Positions 33,098 through 44,272 of a DNA stretch of 64,000 nt are shown here, in pieces; the stretch's first letter is position 1; the number at the start of each line of letters is the position of its first letter. Origin of the DNA: Mastigias papua (lineage: Eukaryota > Cnidaria > Scyphozoa > Rhizostomeae > Mastigiidae); the NCBI GenBank assembly GCA_964019165.1, contig OZ025273.1, positions 13,074,214 through 13,138,213 of the forward strand. Reading direction: 5' to 3'. The position numbers and the translations under genes were made by a program. The notes beneath the pieces were generated by a model. That model saw only the letters and a list, made by a program, of their open reading frames with translations. It searched no databases and was not told the DNA's origin.

Positions 33098-33146
33098 CCC
33101 ACAGAACATAAGCTATTTGATATCCAGCATATTTCAAGCTTGAATG
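33098..33146 (-). CDS. STRA6-like short exon (SSLKYAGYQIAYVLW)
   Basis: A 49-bp exon, acceptor TTTACTTTACAG, donor GTGAGCT. It encodes HSSLKYAGYQIAYVLWG, equivalent to the AYQTAF/GYQVAY segment of STRA6. Phase 0 in and 1 base out, fitting both neighbours exactly. Confidence 0.9.
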
Positions 33147-34639
33147 CTGTAAAGTAAAAAACATGTTGAGCTATTTATCATTTGCTACATCGCAGAGTAA
33201 TTTTTAAAGTCACCTAAAAAGATGCAGTGAAGCCATCATTTGGTAAAAGTTCTTACAACTAAAAATACCATAAAGTGTATTATACATAATCGTATCCCAA
33301 TCATGAATATACCATTTCTGTTTCGTTCACTGATTTTATCCCATAGCAAAATAAGCAGGAGCTTAAAGATGTCTAGAAGTTGCTTGATTCAGTGGGCAGG
33401 TTGCTGGACCAGATCTGAGACTATATGTAAACCATATGTGAACCATAGGTACATCATAGTTGCACCTTAACTTTACAGTTGTGTGCCAAAGAAGGGACCA
33501 GGAAAAAGCTCTCCAGTCCCCTTCAGGAACACTTCTGAAACCTATAAAGTGAGATTACTCAGTTCTACTGTTTCACCATGCATGTAAAACTTAAATTGTG
33601 GGTTACTATAAACTCTACGATGCCTACATTAAGTGTCCTTTCTGCCTACAATCCTAGATAATTCATCTATCAAACCATATTATCAAAACTACTGATTGCT
33701 GAATATAGCAAGCAATGTTTCAATCTGTATAAAATTTTTCTATAAGTCATTTAATATATTAGGTAATTGTAACTACTATTAAAGTCATAATTTGTTTATG
33801 CAAAGATTACTTTTACCCCACTGGAGCAAGTAATGTGCATCCAAGCCTCCCGCGGTAGCATGAATTAGCTAATAACCGTCTTAAAACTTTTACAACTCTT
33901 CGACGCAACAGCATGCTTATTATATTTACTTTGTAGCAACGTCGTGTCCGTATTAATATATAAATTAATACTTCCAAGTTTTGTCTGTTATTTAGGTTCC
34001 AAATAAATGAAAAGTGCCATTAAATAGTCAAAATTTTGGATTTGTAAAACTCTTTGTCATCAGTTAATCAACATACGCCATTTGCCACATCTAATCTGTC
34101 AAATATAAACTTGTGGTTCAATGTCATCAATATAATGTCTGGGGAATCCCAGTATTTCAAACCAAATCTGAACAGTTGCCAAGTTCTCCACAACAGAGAT
34201 TTATTCTACAATCTTTGACAAAAATTATGATACAAACTGAAGTTCTCTTACAAAATGGCATTGCTTTCACAGTTTCCCTCCCCCCCCCCCCTAACTCAAT
34301 GTTGATCAAATGATATGGAGTTATTTTCTTATCATTGAACATTGATTAAAAGGGAGATGGATCAACTAATGTTGCATGGAGCTGTAGTTAAAGAATTGGT
34401 AGTTCTACCTAACGTTTCTTTGGTACTCTCATTATATTTTGTCCAAGGTTGTAGTCTGACACCTATAAGTTTCAGGAAATGAATAGAAGGACACTTGTCC
34501 TTTCTAATTAATACCTTTACTCCATATTTGAAATCAATTCCAATCTTTAACTTTCAGGCTTTGGTGGATTTTCTGTGTTGTGTGATAAAGTGTATAGCTG
34601 ATAGAAATTGGATTGAAGAGCTTTAAATTTTTGGACATT
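33147..34639. other. Intron, nothing recognised
   Basis: AT-rich intron. A run of 12 C near 34280 is the only notable low-complexity feature. Confidence 0.4.
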
Positions 34640-36170
34640 GGGTTATGGGCAAGTTGTGTTTTCAAGCGTTTTTAGGATGGCTTCAAGAGGCTGTCGGTAC
34701 CACCCTGACTCTTTCTGTTTTACATGCTGCGAGTTTATAAGAAAGAGAGGCAAAAAATTCTTTCTGAAAACATTTGTGACGGCTACCAGATATACACTGG
34801 GATGCCATTTTGGGACAAGGACAACCCCTGACATCTCTCTAATTATCTAAGTACGAACTGTAAGAAAATATTAGAAAAATGACTGCGAGGTGAGAAAGGT
34901 CCCTTTAGTTTTACAACCAGTGGATATGGTTGGAGCCAACAGACTGCTCCACAAACTGCTAGTTTTGCATTTTGGATATCAGAAAGCGGCTGAAAGGGAG
35001 GGATGCTGCTGCCTTAGATTAGTCCGATATTTCATCTCCAAGTGCTCTAATTGCTCAGTGCTCCATTTATTCTGTGCACATGCCACTTACTTCCGATGAG
35101 GTCCAAGACGAGGTTTCTAATGAAGAGGAAAATATAATTGCTGTGGACTTGGACTACCAGCTTGAGGTACTATAAAAAATCGTCATTTCCCAAAGCAGAA
35201 TGAAGTACATGACTTGCTCAGGGAGATGGATCTGACCAAGTCCAATATAAAGCTATTAATTTCAAGGGTGAAACAGTAGAATTCAATCAAGGATGACGTG
35301 CAGGTGACAAGTCAGAGAACTCAATACAATACTTTCTCAGGCATTTATACTGTTACAGTTAGACTCTACTTCTGCAATGACGTGCCTGGGCTCTATGACG
35401 CTGTTGGGGTGTCATTTGTGCCCAAGAAATGGAGGCTACTTAGACAGCTCCACTAAAAGTTTGAAGGTTGTCCTCCTCAACAATGCAAGCAAGTTCAAAA
35501 CGTTGCCACTAGCCCATTCAGTCTGCCTGAAGGAAGACTACCATAGTGTGAAAGCCCTTGTGGAAGCTCCGTAATACAGCCAATACATTTGGGAAATCAT
35601 TGGAGATTTAAAGATGGTGTCTTTCCTCTTTGAATTCTAAGGAGGCTTCATTAAGTTCCAATGCTTGTTTTGTCTTTTGGAACAGTAGAGCATCCTACAC
35701 TATAAAAGACAGAACTCGGAGCACAGAGTAGAATTTGTAATCGGGAGTCGTATCGTCATGTGGGGGGACAATGATTGATCCCAAGACTTGTGCTCAAGTA
35801 ACCATTGCATATTAACTTTGCGCTAATAAAGCAATTTATGGAGGGCCTCAACCAAGAATCAACCGCTTTTAAGTATCTTCTTGTGTTCTTCCCTAAGTTA
35901 TCTGAGCGCAAAATCAAAGGTTGAATTTTTGCAGGGGCCTCAGATCAGGAGGGTGAGTGCATCTACTGAGTTTTCCAATAAGTTGAGTAGGATTGAGAAA
36001 GCAGCTTGGGATTGTTTCAAGACAATTAATTAAGGGCTTCATTGGCAACTACAAAGTTGAAAACCACAAGAAACTGGTGCAGGATCTGATAGAGGCTTTT
36101 GGCGCCATGGGATCCAGGATGTCGCTTGATCTCCATATGCTGGACGCTGACCTGGAAATATTCAATTAAT
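34640..36170 (+). pseudogene. Decayed copy of an unnamed multicopy, transposon-like gene family
   Basis: Through several frames the following can be traced in order: CRYHPDSFCFTCCEFI-like zinc-binding start, YTGMPFWDKDNP, a SSTKSLKVVLLNNASKFKTL segment (about 35440), LAHSVCLKEDYHSVKALVEA, IIGDLKMVSFL, QFMEGLNQES-like sequence with GPQIRR, and NYKVENHKKLVQDLIEAFGA at about 36050. The same order is seen in the better copy at 55.2-56.8 kb. I know this as a recurrent uncharacterised protein in cnidarian and arthropod genomes. A DDE-type transposase origin is possible (D in IDSS, D in GDLK) but unproven. Confidence 0.65.
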
Positions 36171-36605
36171 TTATCGGTGCCTGCTGAGAAAAGCAAAGCG
36201 AAGGATTCTACCATGATGTGAAGCAGATGGTTTAATTTGGAATAGAGTGGGTTTTCCTATAGCACAATGGGCTATGTGATGGTTTACATATAGGTGACGT
36301 AGGCGGGGGTCAAGTGCTTGTTGTTTATGGACTCTAACTCGTGCTCTTAGATTAGAGCTTTCCCCAATGTATTCTTTACCACAGCCTGTACACCTAATCA
36401 AATAGACAATATTTGTAGCTGTGCAGTCCATTCTTGATTTGATTATGAATGGCTTATTTGAGTTTTTAAATTTGATCTCATTACATTCGAGAATTAGAGG
36501 ACAAGTACCACATGCTTTGTTGTTGCATTTTGTGATTGTAAGACTTCTATCTTCATTATTTTCCAAAGTTGCAGTTTTGGAAGTGAACTTGGCTCTAGAC
36601 AGCAT
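36160..36605 (-). pseudogene. GIY-YIG endonuclease fragment of a third Penelope-like family
   Basis: Minus-strand frame with a cysteine cluster (CNNKACGTCPLILEC), then NIVYLIRCTGCGKEYIGESS and LRARVRVHKQQ, the GIY-YIG core and its arginine helix. The C-terminus is frameshifted near 36180. The sequence differs from both other Penelope-like nucleases here. No RT was found upstream; sequence beyond 36605 ends near a (TA)n tract. Confidence 0.7.
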
Positions 36606-36657
36606 TTGTTTTATAGTAGGGGGCTGGCGTTTGCTGTTAATTAGTTTTACATTAGCC

Positions 36658-36722
<65 letters not shown>

Positions 36723-36732
36723 TTATATATAT
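36658..36732. repeat. (TA)n microsatellite
   Basis: Interrupted TA repeat directly adjoining the outer end of the inverted Penelope terminal repeat that starts at 36733. Confidence 0.9.
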
Positions 36733-37130
36733 CTTCACTATAGCACGAAAAAGTGGGGACATTGTTTTAGCATACTGAAAGCCTTTTTCGTCCGATACTC
36801 GTCAGAGTATGAAACGTCGGATAGCGACCGAAAGGTGAGCCGAAATATATAGCCAAAATGCGGGTACACGTGATATGATGAATAATGTGTCCAGTTAGCT
36901 GTATGATTGGCCACTTGGCACCTACTCACCATTGTTCACTTCAAGAGTCCAAGTGAGAAAATGAACTCTTTTTGTTTACACAAGATTGAGTTTTGAGTCT
37001 TAATGTAAACTGATCCCAAAACACCTAAATGAAAGGACGATCTTGCTTGCCATATGATCCAAAAATTATCGTCTGTGTATGTTTTGGCGCATTCTGGATT
37101 TGTAAGTAGATGTTGTCCTATGTAATTACA
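36733..37130 (-). repeat. Inverted terminal copy of the Penelope-like 3' region
   Basis: The complement of the GIY-YIG tail, spacer, CCTTTCGGTCGCTATCCGAC block and hammerhead-like motif found at 43430-43829. It abuts the coding body of the element. Confidence 0.8.
36771..36811 (-). ncRNA. Hammerhead-ribozyme-like motif, Penelope copy
   Basis: Read on the minus strand: CATACT, CTGACGA, short stem II (GTATCGGAC), GAA, AAA-GGC-TTT as stem III, C, AGTATG. CATACT and AGTATG pair as stem I, giving the order of a type I hammerhead with cleavage expected after the C. All conserved core bases are present. Stem II has only two clear pairs, so activity is uncertain. Confidence 0.6.
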
Positions 37131-37165
37131 ACCTTCTAAACCTTTCGGATTGTTCTCTCTCTGAT

Positions 37166-37431
37166 ATGGAAAAGTTTGTTTTGAGTAATGGCCTTGATGT
37201 TTGTCTTCCACCAAAAAGTGTAGACAGAGAGGAGGTTTTTGCAGAATTTGAAATTTTATACGCTCAACTTGCCAGGTACAAGCCAATTTCATCCAACGAG
37301 CTCAATGCTCTAAAAGCCAAGCTAAGCGATTTGGCACACGCTTACTGTGGCACTCCAGTCGACCTAGGAGACTTTAGTATGTATAAAGAACATTTTCAGG
37401 CTACCAAATCCTTGTGTTCTAATGAACAGAT
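37166..37431 (+). pseudogene. Penelope-like ORF, N-terminal part (left of the copia insertion)
   Basis: Begins MEKFVLSNGLDVCLPP and reads open to the copia border. After the insertion the frame continues with ILITKPDKGSGVVILNK, the conserved start of Penelope-like RT. The ORF was therefore open here before copia arrived. Confidence 0.75.
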
Positions 37432-37576
37432 TGTTGATCGATATCTTACCGTCTATACTAATATGGTCCTATCCTACTATTAGCCTTACTGAGATACAGC
37501 GAACATAACATTAAAAGGGGATTACCCCAACAAAACAATACAATAGGTAATATAACTTGACAAATCACGTCCAACA
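37432..37576 (-). repeat. Copia 3' LTR
   Basis: 145 bp with TGTTG...CAACA termini, identical base for base to the other LTR at 41722-41866. Confidence 0.97.
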
Positions 37577-37588
37577 GTCTCCCACTTG
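37577..37588 (-). promoter_or_regulatory. Copia polypurine tract
   Basis: On the minus strand AAGTGGGAGAC stands immediately before the 3' LTR. Confidence 0.75.
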
Positions 37589-37594
37589 ATTTGT

Positions 37595-40500
37595 TCAGTT
37601 CTTTGGATAAACCTGAAGTCCCATCTCATTACGACATTTAACAAATTTGTTCTTTGAGACTGATTTTGTTAGTATATCAGCAGTCATATTCTCTGTCATG
37701 CAATATTCGAGTTGGATGTCACCACGCTTAACAACATCACGCAAGAAATGAAAACGAATGTCGATATGTTTTGCTCGAGTATGCTTAACTGGGTCTTTTG
37801 CAATCGCAATTGCGCCTTGATTGTCCTCCTTAATGATAATTGGCTTATCAACAATCACGCCAAAACTGGCTAACAATAATTTTAACCATATAGCTTCCTG
37901 CACTGCATAGCTCAAAGCAATGTACTCTGCTTCCGAAGTCGATAAAGCAATGACAGGCTGTTTTTTGCTAAGCCAGCTAATCGCTCCACCTCCATAAACA
38001 AACAAATTTCCACTTATCGATTTTCGATCGTCTAAGTTTCCTGCCCAATCGGAATCCGAGAATCCAACAATGTCACAATCCTTTCTGTATGACAAAGCAT
38101 ACTGTGCAGTTCCCTTCAAATATCGTAAAATACGTTTTGCTGCTGTAAGATGACTTTGATTTGGACTGCCACAAAACTGTGCAACTACTCCCACTGCATA
38201 AGAGATGTCTGGTCTTGTAGCAATAGCAGTGTACAACAAGCTCCCAACCAATGACTGATAGAGTACTTTATCCACAGGCTGACTGAAACCATCATCCTTG
38301 CATAATTTTACATTAATATCCGTAGGCGTTGACACAATTTTTGAGTCTGACATATTAAACTTCTTTAGCATGTTTTCAATGTACTGATTCTGATGAAGGT
38401 ACACGGTGCTGTTCTCCTTATTTTGCACAATCGAAATTCCAAGACAGTAGTGCAATTGTCCCATGTCTTTCATTTTAAACCTGTCACAAAGAATCGCTTT
38501 AATTTCATCCATAACATGTTGAGTTTCCGTCAATACTAGAAGATCATCAACGTAAACTGCAATAATAAAAAATGGATCACACTTAATGTAGACACATGGG
38601 TCTGCCTCCGATTGAGAAAAGCCAATAGATAATAAGAATGTATCGAAAACTTGGTTCCAACAACGCGGGGATTGCTTTAGACCATAAAGTGAACGCTTCA
38701 ATTTACAAACTTTGGATTCTTGACCACGTACTGCATATCCATCAGGTTGTTCCATGTATATTTCCTGATCAATTACTCCATTTAAGAAGGCTGTTACTAC
38801 ATCCATTTGGTGTAAAAGTAGGTCATTATGAATAGCAAAGGCCAGCAGGGTTCGAATAGTGTCAAATTTTACCACAGGAGCAAAAGTTTCTTCATAATCC
38901 AGTCCATGTACTTGCTCAAAACCTCTAACTACCAGTCTTCCCTTAAATCGTTCAATAGATCCATCACTTTGATATTTGATACGAAATACCCATTTGTTTG
39001 TGAGAACTTTCCTATTGCATGGTCGATCAACTAGATCCCAAGTTTTGTTTTCCATTAGTGCTTTGTATTCTGCATCAGCTGCTGCTTTCCACTCTTGAGC
39101 ATGTTCTCCTTCGAGGGCCTGTTTTATTGTAGTTGGTTCTGATATATCTCCACTACTAATAAGTGCAAAATGGCATTGAGGTCCTTCTTCAAACGTAATC
39201 TCACTTGCTTTATGAACTGCCATTTCATGTCCATATTCTTCCTCAAAAGTCCATGGTCTTTTTCCCTTTGTTGCTCTACTTGAAAGTTCCCTTCTCTGTA
39301 GCCACGTACCTTTCACTTTTATCATATCATTCTGTGCTGGTATTTCTGCATCTTCAGTCTCTTCATTTCTGCATGTCTTTGACATACTCCCACTTGCCTC
39401 ATTATCACTGCTCTCATTTTCATCTGGAGCATACCCAGCTTCGATATCTTTTTCACTAACCTTCTTTCTTTGAATATCACTTTCATCAAAGATAACATCT
39501 CTTCTGACAACAACATCTCTCTTTGCTTCATTGTACAGTCTAAAACCTCTTGAATGAAAAGAATAACCCACAAGTCTGTACTTCTCAGCTTTTGAATCTA
39601 ACTTTCTTCTCTGTTTGTCTTGCACATGAGCATATGCATTGCAGCCAAATATCCTCATGTAACTGAGCTCAGGAGTTCTACCATACCACCTCTCATATGG
39701 GGTTACTTCACCTTCTACCCCTCTGGTAGGAATTCTGTTCTTTATATAGACTGCCATGTTTAATGCTTCTCCCCATAATGATCTTGGAAGTTTTGCTTGG
39801 GCAAGCATTGCTCTGGCCATTTCAATGATAGTTCTGTTAAGGCGCTCTGACACACCATTTTGCTGAGGTGAATATGGGGCTGTCCTCTGGTGTCTTATAC
39901 CTTTCATCTTGAGATACTCTGTGAATTCTTTACTTACATATTCTCCACCATTGTCAGTTCTGAGAGCTTTAATTCTTTTTTCTTTATCATTTGAAACTTC
40001 TGCTTCAAATTCTTTAAATTTCTTTAACACTTCACTTTTCTCTTTCATAAAATACACCCTAGAGCACCTTGAATAATCATCAGTGAAGCTAACAAAGTAA
40101 CGTGCCCCACCCAATGTTTCTGTCATTGGCCCACATACATCACTGTACACCAAGTCTAACACATCATTGGCCTTACTGTCAACAGCTTTTGGGAATGGCT
40201 TTCTTGACATCTTTCCTTCAACACATGGTTCACAAAATGGTTGTGCCCCTCTTAATTCCTCTGATTTTAAATTAATTCCTCTCACTTTATTATTACTTAT
40301 AGCATCACAGATTCTCTGATGACTTGCATGCCCAAGCCTTTGATGCCATAAATCTAGTCCTCCTGCCTGATTACTTTCATTCACAGTGCAACAGCTATCC
40401 TTAATATCACACCTCCCACTTTGGTCTTCGCAATGAAGGTAATATAGCTTTCCATAACTACTTCCAGTTGCTTGCAAAATTCCTGAAGGTGAGTAAACCC

Positions 40501-41641
40501 TGGCCTTTCCATTTTCAAAATGTATCTTATTTCCCTTTGAGTCTGCTGCGTGCACAGAAAACAGATTGACAGCTAATTTTGGCACAAATAGTGTATTCCC
40601 TAAAGTGCAATTATGTACTTTGCCTCCCAACCTTGTCTTAATTCTTACTGTGCCAATCCCGTATGCCTTTAAAATATGTGAGTCACCTAATCTCACCTCT
40701 TCCGGTATACTGAACGCTCTATAATTCTCAATTAACTTTTCATCCCAGGTCATATGACTTGTAGCCCCTGAGTCAATTATCCAAACCCCCGGTACTTGCG
40801 TTTTTCCACTCATCAAGGTTGTAAAGGCCCCATCAAATGCATCACTTTCACCTTCTACTACTTTTGCATTATGCTGTAAGGTACCCCGATATCTCTCTGC
40901 TCTGCAATCTCGCTTAAAATGCCCCTCCTGTCCACAATTGAAACATCTCATCCGTCCCCTTTGTGCTGGAACTCTGTGACCTTGAGCTGATGACTTCCCT
41001 TTCATGCCAAATAGTGCTGAGTCACTTCCTGTCTTGGAGAACTCCTCACTCTGGTGCTTTCTCTCAAAATCTTCCAGCATTGAAATAACAAAATCAAGCT
41101 TCGGTATTTCATCTCGTGACTCTAAAGCTACAACCAATGACGCAAAGCTTTCGGTCAAACTCATCAATAAAATACACACTTGTATTTCCTCTTCTATTGG
41201 TGTCTCTACTGCTCGCAACTTATCAATCAAATCCTTGAACTCCCTAACATGATCCACAACTGTTGTCCCTTCTCGCATTCGTAAACTAAAGAAGGCTTTC
41301 ATTAGAAATAGCTTTCTACTTATCGTTTTACCTTCAAAATGCTTCTTTAAAGTGTCCCAAATTCCTTGAGGTGTATCATCGCATGAAGTAACCAAGTAGA
41401 TTTTTGAATCGCTTATGTTTGTTGTTATCATCGCAATAGTTCTATTGCAATTCCGTATGTATTTGAGCTTTACTTCTTCGCTGTCGTCATTTGCTGGGGG
41501 TTTCTCTGAACCGTCAATAAAACCCCACAAATCCTTTGCACGGAGTATGTTCTTTAGCTTAAATGACCAGTTTCCCCAGTTTGAATCTCCAAGAGGCTCC
41601 AAAGTCCACTTGTCCTCCGACATTTTGTATTCCTGTCGCAA
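37595..41641 (-). CDS. Copia Gag-Pol polyprotein
   Basis: A 1348-residue frame with all expected domains in copia order. Gag (UBN2-like) spans about 10-210, with a CCHC knuckle at about 233-246 (CFNCGQEGHFKRDC). Protease has D-S-G-A at about 289 (WIIDSGATSHM). The GAG-pre-integrase HH motif is in LWHQRLGHASHQR, with CEPCVEGK. The integrase core carries SDVCGPM, LRTDNGGEYVS and PQQNGVSERLNRT (the DDE set). RT has Y-V-D-D at about 1030 (AVYVDDLLVL). RNase H has FSDSDWAGNLDDRKSISG and STSEAEYIALS. Length matches complete copia polyproteins, and no stop or shift is present. The ATG at 41641 is used; a second in-frame ATG six codons on (MSEDKW) is an equally good start. Confidence 0.95.
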   Translation of the reverse strand: MRQEYKMSEDKWTLEPLGDSNWGNWSFKLKNILRAKDLWGFIDGSEKPPANDDSEEVKLKYIRNCNRTIAMITTNISDSKIYLVTSCDDTPQGIWDTLKKHFEGKTISRKLFLMKAFFSLRMREGTTVVDHVREFKDLIDKLRAVETPIEEEIQVCILLMSLTESFASLVVALESRDEIPKLDFVISMLEDFERKHQSEEFSKTGSDSALFGMKGKSSAQGHRVPAQRGRMRCFNCGQEGHFKRDCRAERYRGTLQHNAKVVEGESDAFDGAFTTLMSGKTQVPGVWIIDSGATSHMTWDEKLIENYRAFSIPEEVRLGDSHILKAYGIGTVRIKTRLGGKVHNCTLGNTLFVPKLAVNLFSVHAADSKGNKIHFENGKARVYSPSGILQATGSSYGKLYYLHCEDQSGRCDIKDSCCTVNESNQAGGLDLWHQRLGHASHQRICDAISNNKVRGINLKSEELRGAQPFCEPCVEGKMSRKPFPKAVDSKANDVLDLVYSDVCGPMTETLGGARYFVSFTDDYSRCSRVYFMKEKSEVLKKFKEFEAEVSNDKEKRIKALRTDNGGEYVSKEFTEYLKMKGIRHQRTAPYSPQQNGVSERLNRTIIEMARAMLAQAKLPRSLWGEALNMAVYIKNRIPTRGVEGEVTPYERWYGRTPELSYMRIFGCNAYAHVQDKQRRKLDSKAEKYRLVGYSFHSRGFRLYNEAKRDVVVRRDVIFDESDIQRKKVSEKDIEAGYAPDENESSDNEASGSMSKTCRNEETEDAEIPAQNDMIKVKGTWLQRRELSSRATKGKRPWTFEEEYGHEMAVHKASEITFEEGPQCHFALISSGDISEPTTIKQALEGEHAQEWKAAADAEYKALMENKTWDLVDRPCNRKVLTNKWVFRIKYQSDGSIERFKGRLVVRGFEQVHGLDYEETFAPVVKFDTIRTLLAFAIHNDLLLHQMDVVTAFLNGVIDQEIYMEQPDGYAVRGQESKVCKLKRSLYGLKQSPRCWNQVFDTFLLSIGFSQSEADPCVYIKCDPFFIIAVYVDDLLVLTETQHVMDEIKAILCDRFKMKDMGQLHYCLGISIVQNKENSTVYLHQNQYIENMLKKFNMSDSKIVSTPTDINVKLCKDDGFSQPVDKVLYQSLVGSLLYTAIATRPDISYAVGVVAQFCGSPNQSHLTAAKRILRYLKGTAQYALSYRKDCDIVGFSDSDWAGNLDDRKSISGNLFVYGGGAISWLSKKQPVIALSTSEAEYIALSYAVQEAIWLKLLLASFGVIVDKPIIIKEDNQGAIAIAKDPVKHTRAKHIDIRFHFLRDVVKRGDIQLEYCMTENMTADILTKSVSKNKFVKCRNEMGLQVYPKN

Positions 41642-41704
41642 GCCACTTTTACCTCTTTACCTTGGATTCCTTGATTTCCTGGCTTCGTACTTTACCTACG
41701 AAGG

Positions 41705-41721
41705 GCTGGGCCCATAACCTA
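41705..41721 (-). promoter_or_regulatory. Copia primer-binding site, half-tRNA initiator-Met type
   Basis: Directly beside the 5' LTR the plus strand reads GCTGGGCCCATAACC, identical to the anticodon arm of eukaryotic initiator tRNA-Met. The minus-strand element RNA is therefore complementary to the middle of the tRNA, not to its 3' end, as in Drosophila copia, which is primed by a cleaved half tRNA. Confidence 0.85.
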
Positions 41722-41866
41722 TGTTGATCGATATCTTACCGTCTATACTAATATGGTCCTATCCTACTATTAGCCTTACTGAGATACAGCGAACATAACA
41801 TTAAAAGGGGATTACCCCAACAAAACAATACAATAGGTAATATAACTTGACAAATCACGTCCAACA
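41722..41866 (-). repeat. Copia 5' LTR
   Basis: 145 bp, identical to the 3' LTR at 37432-37576; followed by the second copy of the CAGAT target duplication. Confidence 0.97.
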
Positions 41867-41871
41867 CAGAT

Positions 41872-43053
41872 CCTAATCACAAAACCGGATAAGGGATCTG
41901 GGGTCGTCATCTTAAACAAAAGTAATTACATCCAAAAGATGGGCAATATTCTCGACGATAAAATCAAGTTTTTTAACATGGGCAGTGTTGATCAGCATGA
42001 TAATACGGCCAAGAACGAGCAGAAGTTACAAAAACGTCTCTTAGACTTAGTCAACCAAAAAATCGTGACTCGTGATATTTATGATATGATTCGACCCACA
42101 GGCTCACAGCGCCCACGTATGTATGGCTTACCGAAAACGCACAAAGAAGACATCCCACTTCGGCCCATTTTATCTATGATTGGCTCCTCTCAACATGAAC
42201 TTGCTAAATGGTTGTCAGAAGTTTTGGCCCCGGTCCTAAGACTCTACTCCTCGAATTGCGTAAAAGATTCGTTTACATTTGCCAACTTTATCCAAAATTA
42301 TAGCGTTGACCCTGCCAAAGCATTTCTGTGCTCTTTTGACATCAGCAGTCTATTTACCAACGTGCCATTAGATGAGACCATAGGGATTTGTGCTGATGCT
42401 TTGTATAAAGGTCACCTTGATTGCCCTCCATTCCCCGAGGATACCTTCAGAGAAGTGAGGCTATTTTCTACGCGAGAAGAGGAATTTAGTTTTAACAACC
42501 AGATGTATAAGCAATTAGACGGAGTGGCAATGGGCAGACCTTTGGGGCCAGCTTTGGCAAATATTTTCGTAGGTTTTCATGAAAGTAGACTTTTCAATAA
42601 CACCATAAAACCAGATGTCTACTTTCGTTATGTTGACGATACTTTTCTCATTTTCGGTTCTGAGCTGGAATGTGACCGTTTTCACGTCAACCTCAACCAG
42701 CTACATCCAGCCCTAAACTTTACCGTAGAGAAGGAGCAAAACAACTCCTTGAATTTTCTAGATATGTCGGTTGAGAAAGGGGGCACTGGATTTCTCACTA
42801 GCGTTTACAGAAAACCAACCTTTACTGGTCAATACATCCGATAGAATTCCTTTAGCCCAAAAGCTAGAAAAATCAACCTTATAAAAATTTTACTTCATAG
42901 GGCACTTATGATTTGCTCTAAAACTAAGTTAGATTCTGAGCTGGACACAATAAAACAACTTTTAATTGACAATGGACATTCAGAAGATGTCCTTGTTTCT
43001 TGCATTAAGGAAAAATTAGCCAACATGTCATCAGAAAAACGATTTTGTCCTTA
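41872..43053 (+). pseudogene. Penelope-like reverse transcriptase
   Basis: Starts with the post-insertion continuation ILITKPDKGSGVVILNK. Then follow YGLPKTHKEDIPLRPI, motif A FDISSLFTNVPLDETI, DGVAMGRPLGPALANIF, the catalytic YFRYVDDTFLIF, NNSLNFLDMSV and TSVYRKPTFTGQY. An in-frame TAG ends the open stretch at 42842-42844, where sequence afterwards remains recognisable (NSFSPKARKINLIKIL). A frameshift near 43040-43060 separates it from the nuclease. In Penelope-like elements RT and nuclease form one protein, so this copy appears inactive. Confidence 0.85.
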
Positions 43054-43137
43054 AAAGTGCCCGGTTTACCTGAAATTGCCCTGAATTGGAAATGTTTCAT
43101 TAAAATTTGATAACCAAATCGATTAAGCCGTTGCATC

Positions 43138-43599
43138 TTGCTTCTAAGCTGTGAAGCCCGTGCGGTTAATAATACTAGGGTCATGTTACCATCTGCTAAA
43201 AAAGATAGCGTTCCTACCACTCAAAACAGTTGTATAGTTTACGAATTTTCGTGCCGATGTGAAGCTCGGTACGTAGGGCGCACCACGCAGAGACTAGCAG
43301 ACAGAATAAAACAACATGTACCCACGAGCATCAGGACGAAAAACACTACAACAAGAGAACAGCCACCTCGTATGTGTAAAAACTCTAATTCTAAAATGAA
43401 AAGTGATTCGGCCATAGGACAACATCTAATTACAAATCCAGAATGCGCCAAAACATACACTGACGATAATGTTTGGATCATAGGGCAAGAAAGATCGTCC
43501 TTTCATTTAGGTGTTTTGGAATCAGTTCAGATTAAGACTCAAAACCCAGTCTTGTGTAAACAAAAAGAGTTCATTTTATCACTTGGACTCTTCAAGTAA
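43138..43599 (+). pseudogene. Penelope-like GIY-YIG endonuclease domain
   Basis: The frame contains IVYEFSCRCEARYVGRTTQR (the GIY and YIG positions with the catalytic arginine region) and LADRIKQHVP. A long C-terminal part includes CAKTYTDDN-WIIG and QERSSFHLGVLESVQIKTQN. It ends at LGLFK with a stop at 43599. This tail is repeated, truncated or inverted, at 25.0, 31.1, 37.0 and 59.3 kb and is a good tag for the family. Confidence 0.85.
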
Positions 43600-43722
43600 A
43601 CAATGGTGAATAGGTGCTAATTGACCAGTCATAGGGCCAAATAGACGCATTATTCATCATATCACGTGTACGCGCATCTGGCTATATATTTCGGTTCACC
43701 TTTCGGTCGCTATCCGACGTTT

Positions 43723-43763
43723 CATACTCTGACGAGTGTCGGACGATGAAAGCTTTCAGTATG
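43723..43763 (+). ncRNA. Hammerhead-like motif, Penelope copy
   Basis: CATACT and AGTATG (stem I) enclose CTGACGA, a GTGTCGGAC stem II and a GAAAGCTTTC stem III. The invariant GAA reads GAT here, so self-cleavage is probably lost. Confidence 0.55.
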
Positions 43764-43827
43764 CTAAAACAATGTTCCCGCTTTTTCCTGCTATAGTGAA
43801 GTTCTGTAGTACCAAGAGACTTTTCAT

Positions 43828-44093
<266 letters not shown>

Positions 44094-44184
44094 ATATCAA
44101 CATGTATAATTGATAAATATACTTAGTATGGAATATCTTATATGCCTAAGTAACAAAGAAAGGGTAGTGGTAGAATATACTCAC

Positions 44185-44272
44185 AACAATTCCCAATGGC
44201 CTCTGTTGTAAGGTTTGAGAGCCAGGCGGTAAAAAAGATCGATCTCCTCGTTTGAGGCGCGTAATGTCTTTC
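44185..44272 (-). CDS. STRA6-like exon (KDITRLKRGDRSFLP)
   Basis: An 88-bp exon, acceptor TTGCATTATAG, donor GTGAGT. In the frame that continues into the next exon it encodes KDITRLKRGDRSFLPPGSQT and LGIV, the intracellular loop that precedes the YQ-x-AY segment in STRA6 proteins. It ends in phase 0, fitting the exon at 33098-33146 across an 11-kb intron that holds the Penelope and copia elements. Confidence 0.85.

Larger units (their letters stand above)
37432..41866 (-). mobile_element. Complete copia-type LTR retrotransposon
   Basis: A 4435-bp element with two identical 145-bp LTRs, a 5-bp target duplication CAGAT (37427-37431 and 41867-41871), a primer-binding site, a polypurine tract and one uninterrupted gag-pol frame. 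Identical LTRs and an undamaged ORF indicate a recent, possibly still active copy. It sits inside the Penelope-like element, so it is younger than that element. Confidence 0.97.

Noticed and set aside
39205..39459. Several plus-strand frames of 65-100 codons between 38.6 and 41.7 kb.
   Set aside because: All lie antisense to the continuous copia polyprotein frame.
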